Source of the DNA: DASSHC01 sp035693105
GTDB lineage: Bacteria > Chloroflexota > Chloroflexia > Thermomicrobiales > Thermomicrobiaceae
Direction of reading: 5' to 3'
Assembly: GCA_035693105.1 (NCBI GenBank)
Contig: DASSHC010000267.1
Location: 1-12,128 of the forward strand
Length of the DNA stretch: 12,128 nucleotides
The translations under genes were made by a program, and so were the position numbers. Of the stretch, positions 6,493 through 12,128 are shown piece by piece. A model generated the notes under the pieces. The model was not told the DNA's origin. It worked only from the letters and a program-made list of their open reading frames with translations, and made no database searches. The stretch's first letter is position 1, and the number at the start of each line of letters is the position of its first letter.

Positions 6493-8151
6493 CTATTTGT
6501 GCCCCTGCGGCTGGCCGCTTCCTGTGCCCTTGCCCTGGCTCTTCCCATGACCAGGCGATTGCCCGTGCCCCATGTCGGGCGCAGCGTGTGAGGCTTCATG
6601 ACCGACCTTCGGCTTCGGTGACGGCGGAGCCTTCGGGGCGGCTTGCGGCTTTGGTGGCGGCGGTGCCTTCTTGGCGGCAGGCGGGTCGCTATGCCGCGTG
6701 GCCGGGCGGCTGACCGCGGGCTGGTGGGCTGGTTGGGCGGGCGCGGGCGTCGCCTTCCAGGGGCCGTTGCCCTGGTGCCAGGGCTGCGGCGGCGGGGCGT
6801 CGCTCTGAACCGTGACCTTCGCGGAGTCGACCGGTTCCGAGGCAAGCTCGGTCTGGTTCGCCGGCGTGGCCACTGGGGTCGGCTCTGGAGTCAGTGCCGG
6901 CGGTGTGGGTGTGGGCGTCGGAGCGGGCGTGTGGGTGGCCGGCGCGGCGGCCGGGTCCGGCACGGTCACGACCGGCTGCGGGAGAGCGACCGGCTCGGGC
7001 GTGAGCATCCGTTCCGGTGTCCAGGTCGGGGCCGTCGCGAAGACCTGCGCCGCGGCTGGCGTCGGTTCGTCCGGCGGCGGTCCCGACGGTGTCGGCGTCG
7101 GCAGGGTCTCGACGACCGGCACGTTCGCTGCGGTCGTGGCGGCCGGCGCCAGGCGGGTCCTCGACCCGAGCTGGTAGCTGGAGACACCGAGCGCGGCCAG
7201 CAAGAGGAGCGCGGCGGCGGTCGCCACGCCCACCGCGTAGCGCGCGTGCCCAAGTTCGCCGGCCGTCCGCGCGCGGGAGAGGGGGCGCACCGCCATCGCT
7301 GGCGCCGCCTGGCTCGCGCGCGGGGAGGCGTTCCAGGCGCGCAGCAGCGCGCGCCACATGGCGGCGGCACTGCTGTAGCGGCGGCTGGGGTCCTTGTCGA
7401 GCGCCCGCAGCACCGCCGCGTTGAGCGACGGCGGGATGGCCGGGTTGAGCGTGCTCGGCGCCGGCGGTGTGCTGTGGACCTGGCGATACATCACCTGCAG
7501 CGGATCGTCGCCGGGGAAGGGCAGTTGGCCGGTCAGCAACTCGAAGAGGACCACGCCCGCGGCGTAGAGGTCGGCGGCCGGGCCCAGCGGCTCACCCAGC
7601 GCCTGCTCGGGGGCCATGTAGGCCGCCGTGCCGAGCGTCAGGCCGGTGCGCGTCAGCTCGCTCGTGCTCGCGGCGCGGGCGATGCCGAAGTCGCTCAGCT
7701 TGGGCATCCCACCCCGGGTCATGAGGATGTTCTCTGGCTTGACGTCGCGGTGGACCACCTGCTGGCGGTGGATCGCCTCCAGTCCGCGCAGCACCCCCTG
7801 GATCAACGCCAGGGATTCCGGGATGCTCAGCGGGGCGCGCGCCTGCACGAACTCCTTGAGATTGCCGCCCTCCACCAGCTCCAGCACGGTGAAGAGGCGG
7901 CCACCGTCACCTCCGTGATCCAGCACCGCCACCACGGCGGGGTGGTGGACGGCGCGCACGGTTTCGGCCTCGCGCGCGAAGCGAGCGGCGACATCCGGGT
8001 CGCCCGCGAACTGCTCGCGCAGCAGCTTGACCGCGACGGCGCGCTGCGTGCGACGGTCGGTGGCCCGGAAGGTCTCGGCGAAGGCGCCGGAGCCCAGCAA
8101 TTGATCCAGAACGTAGCGGCCTGCCAGCAGTTGGGGCAGGGCGAGCGACAT
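6493..8151 (-). CDS. Membrane-anchored Ser/Thr protein kinase (Hanks type) with Pro/Thr-rich extracytoplasmic tail
   Basis: This 552-residue protein has a complete eukaryotic-like kinase domain at about 12-270: glycine loop GSGAFAETF (20-28), ATP-binding K42, helix-C E61, HRDVKPEN (134-141), DFG (154-156) and GTAAYMAPE (174-182). All catalytic residues are present, so it should phosphorylate proteins on Ser/Thr. A cytoplasmic linker leads to one transmembrane helix (about 304-328). The outer part (330-552) has no PASTA repeats; it is a low-complexity Pro/Thr/Ala stalk with PTPTPTP runs, then a Lys/Pro stretch and a His/Gly/Lys-rich end. The start at 8151 follows GGAGG by seven bases and places the kinase fold at residue 12; the frame extends to 8307 but would overlap sir2. 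No phosphatase or FHA protein is adjacent. Substrates and sensed signal are unknown. Confidence 0.95.
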   Translation of the reverse strand: MSLALPQLLAGRYVLDQLLGSGAFAETFRATDRRTQRAVAVKLLREQFAGDPDVAARFAREAETVRAVHHPAVVAVLDHGGDGGRLFTVLELVEGGNLKEFVQARAPLSIPESLALIQGVLRGLEAIHRQQVVHRDVKPENILMTRGGMPKLSDFGIARAASTSELTRTGLTLGTAAYMAPEQALGEPLGPAADLYAAGVVLFELLTGQLPFPGDDPLQVMYRQVHSTPPAPSTLNPAIPPSLNAAVLRALDKDPSRRYSSAAAMWRALLRAWNASPRASQAAPAMAVRPLSRARTAGELGHARYAVGVATAAALLLLAALGVSSYQLGSRTRLAPAATTAANVPVVETLPTPTPSGPPPDEPTPAAAQVFATAPTWTPERMLTPEPVALPQPVVTVPDPAAAPATHTPAPTPTPTPPALTPEPTPVATPANQTELASEPVDSAKVTVQSDAPPPQPWHQGNGPWKATPAPAQPAHQPAVSRPATRHSDPPAAKKAPPPPKPQAAPKAPPSPKPKVGHEASHAAPDMGHGQSPGHGKSQGKGTGSGQPQGHK

Positions 8152-8276
8152 CAGAACGCCTCCGAACGCGAGCGCGCGTTGCCACCGGGCACCGCGTGGT
8201 GCGCCGCTGTATTGGCAGGGCCCGTGCCGCGACAATTGACGCGTTCGATAGAATTGTTTGGGAGGCAGACACATCC
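8152..8276. promoter_or_regulatory. Divergent promoter region, kinase / sir2
   Basis: These 125 bases separate two divergent starts and so should hold both promoters. On the plus strand TTGGCA (8212-8217) and TTGACG (8236-8241) resemble -35 boxes, but neither has a good -10 at 16-18 bases. On the minus strand TTGTCG followed after 18 bases by TACAGC is a weak candidate for the kinase. The role follows from gene arrangement, not from a clear motif pair. Confidence 0.4.
8159..8163 (-). promoter_or_regulatory. Shine-Dalgarno that sets the kinase start
   Basis: GGAGG on the minus strand lies seven bases before the ATG at 8151. It rules out the in-frame upstream start at 8307, which would lie inside the divergent sir2 gene. 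Confidence 0.75.
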
Positions 8277-9071
8277 GTGACCCAGTTGACCCAGGATCAG
8301 CAAGCAACGCTCGACCAGCTCTCGGACGCCATCTTCCAGCGCCAGCCGACCGTCGCCTTCACCGGCGCCGGCATCTCGACCGAGTCGGGCATCCCCGACT
8401 ACCGCGGCCCGAACGGCATCTGGAAGCGGGCCAGCCCGACGCTCTACCGCGACTTCCTGGCCGACCCGGCGGCGCGCATCCGCGCCTGGCAGCGGCGCCA
8501 GGAGCGCTACCCGGCCATGGCCGCGGCCCAGCCGAACGCCGGCCACCAGGCGCTGCGCCGCCTGCAGCAGGCCGGTCTCCTGAGCAGCATCATCACCCAG
8601 AACATCGACGGGCTGCACCAGAAGGCTGGTTCCCCACCCCAGAGCGTCATCGAGCTGCACGGCTCGGTGCACCAGGTGCGCTGCCTGGAGTGCGGCCGCC
8701 TCTTCCCCGCCGCGCAGTTCGACGCCGCCTTCGACGGCAGCGAGCCGCGCTGCCCCGTCTGCGGCGGCGTGGTCAAGGAGGCCACCATCTCCTTCGGCCA
8801 GTCGCTGGTGACCGGCGACCTGAAGCGCGCGCTGGAGCTGGCGCGCCAGTCCGAGGTCATGCTGGTGGTCGGCTCGTCGCTCAGCGTCAACCCGGCCGCC
8901 AAAGTGCCGCTGGAAGCGTCGCGCGCCGGGGCCGCACTGGCGATCGTCAACCACGAGCCGACCCCCCTCGATCGCCACGCCGACTTCCTGGTGCCCGCTT
9001 CGGCCGGCGCCGCGCTCGCCTACCTCGCCGAGCGCCTGCTGCCGGCGCTTGACGCCGGTTCGCGGGGCTGA
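8277..9071 (+). CDS. Sir2-family NAD-dependent protein deacylase
   Basis: This 264-residue sirtuin removes acyl groups from lysines using NAD and yields O-acyl-ADP-ribose and nicotinamide. The NAD-binding signature GAGISTESGIPDYRG spans 30-44, TQNIDGLH is at 107-114, the catalytic base is H128 in ELHGS, and the zinc module is C136, C139, C159 and C162 (CLEC and CPVC). Later NAD contacts are GSSLSVNP and IVNHEPT. The Tyr of the desuccinylase Tyr-x-x-Arg pair is not evident near residues 71-78 (WQRRQERY), so deacetylation is more likely than desuccinylation; this is inference. The GTG at 8277 is preferred, with GGGAGG (8260-8265) eleven bases upstream; the frame runs back to 8196 through the intergenic region. 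It is divergent from the Ser/Thr kinase and is the first gene of a four-gene colinear run. Confidence 0.95.
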   Translation: MTQLTQDQQATLDQLSDAIFQRQPTVAFTGAGISTESGIPDYRGPNGIWKRASPTLYRDFLADPAARIRAWQRRQERYPAMAAAQPNAGHQALRRLQQAGLLSSIITQNIDGLHQKAGSPPQSVIELHGSVHQVRCLECGRLFPAAQFDAAFDGSEPRCPVCGGVVKEATISFGQSLVTGDLKRALELARQSEVMLVVGSSLSVNPAAKVPLEASRAGAALAIVNHEPTPLDRHADFLVPASAGAALAYLAERLLPALDAGSRG

Positions 9072-9078
9072 GTAGGCT
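9049..9078 (+). promoter_or_regulatory. Candidate sigma-70 type promoter for the HAD hydrolase gene
   Basis: TTGACG (9049-9054) is followed after 18 bases by TAGGCT (9073-9078). The -35 matches five of six consensus bases; the -10 matches three of six, in a form seen in high-GC bacteria. It straddles the sir2 stop and would start a leader of about 45 bases. It could add to read-through from sir2, or be chance. Confidence 0.35.
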
Positions 9079-9131
9079 TAACCCGGACCAGGGACCAACG
9101 CGCAACCGGCGGTGATGGCTGTGGGGGGAAA

Positions 9132-9821
9132 ATGGCTGCGCAAGCGGGCGAGCGGCTCACCGCCAGGCTCGTGCTCTTCGACCTCGACGACACGCTCTGC
9201 GATCACTACCAGTCACACCGGCTGCGGCTGCGTCGCGCCTTCGGCAGCGCGCTGGCCGAGTACCCGGCCGTCGATCTGGAGGCGCTGGTCGAAGCCGCCG
9301 CGCTCCAGGTGGGCGGCACGGCGCACTTCGCCGAGGTGCTGCGCGGCGCCGGCGTGGCCGACCCCGGCTGCTGCCAGCGCGCCATCGACCTCTACCGCGC
9401 CGACCGCTTTCTCGGGCTGGAGCTCTACGGCGAGGCGCTGGATGTCGTGCGCGCCGTGGCCCGCCACGCCCGCGTCGGCATGATCACCAACGGCCCGAGC
9501 GCGATCCAGCGCGAGAAGATTTGCCTGCTCGGCATCGGCGATCTCTTCCCCTTCATCCTGGTGTCCGAGGAGGAGGACAGCTGGAAACCCGACTCCGCCA
9601 TCTTCGCGCGCGCGCTGGAGCTCGGCGGAGTCGGGCCTGAGGAGGCGGTCTACGTCGGCGACTCGCCGGAGCACGATGTGGCCGGAGCCCAGGCCGCCGG
9701 GTTACAGTCCGTCTGGGTCAACCGGCGGGGCCGCGCCTGGCCGGGCGGCCCGCCGCCCGACTTCGAGATCGGCGACCTGCGCGAGCTGCTGCCGCTGCTG
9801 GGGGTGCGTGAGTCGGGCTGA
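9132..9821 (+). CDS. HAD-superfamily hydrolase (subfamily IA phosphatase)
   Basis: This 229-residue protein has the four HAD motifs: DLDDT with nucleophile D17 and acid/base D19, T119 in MITNG, K152 in SWKPD, and GDSPEHD with D177 and D182 for magnesium. A helical cap lies between motifs I and II (about 25-100), typical of subfamily IA with a C1 cap, as in YjjG-type nucleotidases and phosphoglycolate phosphatase-like enzymes. It probably dephosphorylates a small cytoplasmic metabolite; the substrate cannot be told from sequence. The ATG at 9132 follows GGGGGGAAA, an unusually close G-run three bases upstream. Another ATG at 9115 is out of frame. It lies 60 bases after sir2 and 46 before the deacetylase. 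Confidence 0.9.
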   Translation: MAAQAGERLTARLVLFDLDDTLCDHYQSHRLRLRRAFGSALAEYPAVDLEALVEAAALQVGGTAHFAEVLRGAGVADPGCCQRAIDLYRADRFLGLELYGEALDVVRAVARHARVGMITNGPSAIQREKICLLGIGDLFPFILVSEEEDSWKPDSAIFARALELGGVGPEEAVYVGDSPEHDVAGAQAAGLQSVWVNRRGRAWPGGPPPDFEIGDLRELLPLLGVRESG

Positions 9822-9833
9822 GTGCCAGTGGGC

Positions 9834-9855
9834 ACAGGACAGGCACAGGGACAGG
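9834..9855 (+). repeat. Short ACAGG tandem-like tract
   Basis: Four ACAGG units begin at 9834, 9839, 9845 and 9851 in the 46-base gap between the HAD and deacetylase genes, running into GGGATGGGAGCGGG before the next ATG. The tract has few pyrimidines on this strand and merges with the Shine-Dalgarno region. Confidence 0.6.
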
Positions 9856-9867
9856 GATGGGAGCGGG

Positions 9868-11031
9868 ATGGGAATCGGTTCGGGGGCGCTCGGGCGCCTG
9901 ACGATCGCGATCTGGGCCACGGTGGGCGCGCTGCTGCTGGCCACCGTCGTCGCCTACGCGGCGGGCGTGGGCAGCAGCCATACACCGCCCTCGGTCTCAG
10001 CGGCCGAGGTAGGCACCAGCACGGCAACCAGCGCCGCGGTCCCCACCGCCACGCCGCTGCCGCGAGCGACGCCGCCGGCCACGCCGGTCGCGACTCTGAC
10101 CGCCGCCCAGCTCCAGCAGGACAAGCCGAACGAGCTGGGTGAGATCATGGTGCTGATGTTCCACCAGATCGACGACGACACCAGCGACGACTTCGCTACC
10201 ACGCCGGAGGCCTTCCGCAGCGACCTCCAGTGGCTCTACGATCACGACTTCTACGTCATTCCGATTCACGACCTGATCACGAACTCCATCAAGGCCCCGG
10301 CCGGCAAGCGCCCGGTGGTGCTGACCTTCGACGACGGCACCGTCAGCCAGTTCCGCTACATCGTGGCGGCGGACGGCAGCAAGACGATCGACCCCAACTG
10401 CGCCGTCGGCATCCTGGAGGACTTCTTCGGCAAGCACCCCGACTTCGGCCGCGGCGGCCTCTTCTCGATCATCGCCACCCAGCCCTTCGCCTGGCCCGAC
10501 GCCGACGACCAGCAGCCTTACATGAAAGAGAAGGTGCAGTGGCTGATCGACCATGGCTACGAGATCGGCAACCACACGGTGCACCATGAGGATATGAAGC
10601 AGGAGACCGACGAGCAGATCATGGCGGAGTTGGCCGGCGCGGTCGACGTGATGCGCGGCTTCTCGCCCCAGGCGCAGATGGAGGTCATCGCGGTCCCCTT
10701 CGGCAGCTACCCCAAGGGTGGCGACACCACCCTCTTCGAGGGCTTCGACTACCACGGCAAGCACTACAGCGCCAAGGCGGCGCTGGAGGTCGGCGCCAAC
10801 CCCGGCCCCGGGCCGATGGACAAAGACTGGGATCCGATGTGGATCCCGCGCATTCGCGGCACGAGCGACGAATTGGACAAGTGGTTCGCCTGGGCGCAAG
10901 ACAACCCCGGTATACTCTACGTCAGCGACGGGAACCCGGACACGATCACGATCCCGCGCGATCTCCCGCCCGCGCTGGCCGGCAAGCTCGACGAGTCGCG
11001 CGCGGCCGGGAAGCCGATCATCCGCTACTGA
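9868..11031 (+). CDS. Membrane-anchored polysaccharide deacetylase (NodB/CE4 fold), variant motif 3
   Basis: This 387-residue protein has an N-terminal signal anchor (about 11-32), an Ala/Thr/Pro-rich stalk (about 36-80) and a NodB-like domain from about 93. Motif 1 is TFDDG (153-157) with D155 and D156; motif 2 is HTVHH (236-240), so the metal triad D156, H236 and H240 is intact. CE4 enzymes de-N-acetylate cell-wall or capsular amino sugars outside the membrane. Two things are odd: motif 3, normally RxPYG-like, reads AVPFG (275-279) and lacks the arginine, and about 80 residues separate motifs 1 and 2, more than usual. The ATG at 9868 is chosen because GGGAG (9859-9863) lies four bases upstream and the signal anchor follows directly; the open frame upstream overlaps the HAD gene. 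Substrate and activity are uncertain. ispH follows after 30 bases. Confidence 0.87.
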   Translation: MGIGSGALGRLTIAIWATVGALLLATVVAYAAGVGSSHTPPSVSAAEVGTSTATSAAVPTATPLPRATPPATPVATLTAAQLQQDKPNELGEIMVLMFHQIDDDTSDDFATTPEAFRSDLQWLYDHDFYVIPIHDLITNSIKAPAGKRPVVLTFDDGTVSQFRYIVAADGSKTIDPNCAVGILEDFFGKHPDFGRGGLFSIIATQPFAWPDADDQQPYMKEKVQWLIDHGYEIGNHTVHHEDMKQETDEQIMAELAGAVDVMRGFSPQAQMEVIAVPFGSYPKGGDTTLFEGFDYHGKHYSAKAALEVGANPGPGPMDKDWDPMWIPRIRGTSDELDKWFAWAQDNPGILYVSDGNPDTITIPRDLPPALAGKLDESRAAGKPIIRY

Positions 11032-11061
11032 TCGTGGTGAGCTGAGCAGGGAACGCATGCG

Positions 11062-12012
11062 ATGAGCAAGCAGATCGTCCTGGCCGAAGAGATGGGCTAT
11101 TGCTGGGGAGTGCGCCGCGCGCTCGACATTATCACCAAGGCCGGATCAATCGAGGCGCCGGTCGCCACCGTGGGCGACGTGATCCACAACCCGCAGATCG
11201 TCGAGCGGCTCAGGGCGCACGGCGTCGACACGGCGGAGACCGTGGCCGAGGCCGAGACGCGCGGCTTCCAGCGGGTGGCGATCACCGCCCACGGGGCCGG
11301 GCCCGAGCGCGCGGCCGATGCCGGCGCCCGCGGCCTGGAGCTGATCGACACGACCTGCCCGCTGGTGACCAAGGTGCAGCGCCTGGCGCAGAAGCTGGTG
11401 CGCCAGGGCTACTACCTGGTGGTCTACGGCGACGCTCCCCACCCCGAGGTGCGCGGCGTGATCGCCTGGGCCGGCACCTCGCGCGCCGTGGCGGCCAAGC
11501 ACATCGAGCAGTTGCCCTGGAGCGCGGCCCGTGGCCAGGGCGAGCCGAGCGCGGTCCCGCCGCGCAAGGTGGCCGTGGTCAGCCAGACGACCAAGAACGT
11601 CGACGAGTTCCTGGCCTTCATCGCCGAGCTGACGCCGCTGGTGGCGCGCGACGGCGGCGAGCTGCGCGTCTGCAACACGATCTGCGAGCCGACGACCGAG
11701 CGGCAGAACGCGCTGCGGCGGCTGGCCGCCGAAGTGGACGCGATCGTGGTGATCGGCGGCAAGAAGAGCTCGAACACCGCGCGCCTGGCCGAGGTCGGCC
11801 GCGGCCTGGGGGTGCCGAGCTACCACGTCGAGCGGCCCGAGGAGATCGAGCCGGCCTGGCTGGAGGAGGTCGAGCGCGTGGGCGTGACGGCCGGCGCCTC
11901 GACCCCCGACGACGTCATCCTGGAGCTGGTCCACCATCTGGAAACGCTCGGTTTCGACGCCCCCGAGGAGGAGTTGGCCGTCCGCGACCTGAACGCCTTA
12001 CCGGCGTTTTAG
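11062..12012 (+). CDS. ispH: 4-hydroxy-3-methylbut-2-enyl diphosphate reductase (LytB/IspH)
   Basis: IspH is the last enzyme of the MEP isoprenoid pathway and reduces HMBPP to IPP and DMAPP with a 4Fe-4S cluster. The 316-residue protein has the three cluster cysteines C14 (MGYCWGVR), C99 (TTCP) and C208 (NTICEPTTERQ), substrate histidines H42, H77 and H127, catalytic E129 (PHPEV), SQTT (174-177), SSN (236-238) and S280 (AGASTPDD). A fourth cysteine, C204, precedes the third ligand and is not needed. Length is normal. The ATG at 11062 has AGGGA nine bases upstream; a second ATG five bases earlier is out of frame. It is the last gene of a colinear run with sir2, the HAD gene and the deacetylase, with no clear terminator after it apart from a repeat copy and a hairpin. 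Confidence 0.97.
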   Translation: MSKQIVLAEEMGYCWGVRRALDIITKAGSIEAPVATVGDVIHNPQIVERLRAHGVDTAETVAEAETRGFQRVAITAHGAGPERAADAGARGLELIDTTCPLVTKVQRLAQKLVRQGYYLVVYGDAPHPEVRGVIAWAGTSRAVAAKHIEQLPWSAARGQGEPSAVPPRKVAVVSQTTKNVDEFLAFIAELTPLVARDGGELRVCNTICEPTTERQNALRRLAAEVDAIVVIGGKKSSNTARLAEVGRGLGVPSYHVERPEEIEPAWLEEVERVGVTAGASTPDDVILELVHHLETLGFDAPEEELAVRDLNALPAF

Positions 12013-12060
12013 GCGGTCGAAGAGATTGCCCTTCAAGGACGTTAGGTGCTGGGCGAGGAC

Positions 12061-12090
12061 GGATCCCTCGACTCCGCTCGGGATGACAGG
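12061..12090 (-). repeat. Third site of the GGATGACAGG-family repeat
   Basis: The segment reads GGATCCCTCG, a variable core, then GCTCGGGATGACAGG, in the same orientation as the arms at 1508-1538 and 3272-3301. It begins 48 bases after the ispH stop. A partner arm, if any, is not seen within the window. Confidence 0.7.
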
Positions 12091-12104
12091 GGGTGGATTC
12101 GGGC

Positions 12105-12128
12105 GGACGACGATGATCAGTGTCGTCC
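12105..12128. other. Perfect 7-bp hairpin at the window end
   Basis: GGACGAC (12105-12111) and GTCGTCC (12122-12128) are exact complements around a ten-base loop, with a possible further G-U pair. The sequence after it is outside the window, so a terminator T-tract cannot be judged. It could be the ispH transcript end. Confidence 0.4.

Noticed and set aside
6643..8280. Long plus-strand open frame (545 codons) opposite the kinase
   Set aside because: It is Arg/Gly-rich without recognisable motifs and antisense to a clear Hanks kinase; long antisense frames are expected at this GC content.
10911..10916. TATACT as an internal -10 box for ispH
   Set aside because: No -35-like hexamer lies 16-18 bases upstream, and it is explained by coding sequence for G-I-L-Y.
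9997..11058. Minus-strand open frame of 353 codons opposite the deacetylase
   Set aside because: It has no motifs or good ribosome site, while the plus strand has a signal anchor and CE4 motifs.
11100..12086. Overlapping plus-strand open frame of 328 codons within and beyond ispH
   Set aside because: It is an Arg/Gly/Ala-rich shadow in another frame of ispH.

Overview
This is a GC-rich bacterial chromosomal segment with ten protein-coding genes and no RNA gene, phage, transposase or CRISPR array that I can see. RNase J, a MEP-pathway IspH, a transmembrane serine/threonine kinase with a Pro/Thr-rich stalk, and two families of short palindromic intergenic repeats together suggest a Chloroflexota bacterium, perhaps Thermomicrobia-like. 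That placement is an inference from gene style and repeats, and a high-GC actinobacterial relative cannot be excluded.

Layout. Bases 1-1467 (+) hold the C-terminal nine-tenths or so of RNase J, cut by the window edge. It converges on a minus-strand FAD-dependent amine/amino-acid oxidoreductase (1661-3043), which has repeat hairpins on both sides. Two overlapping minus-strand membrane genes follow: a YdjM/DUF457-type putative metal-dependent hydrolase (3757-4380) and, downstream of it, a four-helix membrane protein of unknown function (3392-3760). Divergent from them are queC (4451-5128) and a YchF-family P-loop NTPase (5207-6313), both plus strand. The NTPase converges on the membrane-anchored Ser/Thr kinase (6493-8151, minus) across a palindromic repeat cluster. 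Divergent from the kinase is a colinear plus-strand run with 30-60 bp gaps: a Sir2 deacylase (8277-9071), a HAD hydrolase (9132-9821), a membrane-anchored polysaccharide deacetylase (9868-11031) and ispH (11062-12012). The window ends in another repeat copy and a hairpin.

Function. The genes cover RNA turnover (RNase J), tRNA modification (QueC), translation-associated NTPase activity (YchF-like), signalling (kinase, Sir2), envelope carbohydrate modification (deacetylase) and isoprenoid synthesis (IspH). Apart from the overlapping membrane pair and the possible sir2-HAD-deacetylase-ispH transcript, I see no tight functional cluster. The region looks like ordinary chromosome, and I found no convincing undescribed system. 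The most useful second looks are the repeat-bracketed oxidoreductase, the two small membrane genes, the altered P-loop of the YchF-like protein, the altered third motif of the deacetylase, and the long extracytoplasmic tail of the kinase. Several starts were moved inward from the longest reading frame on Shine-Dalgarno and family evidence.
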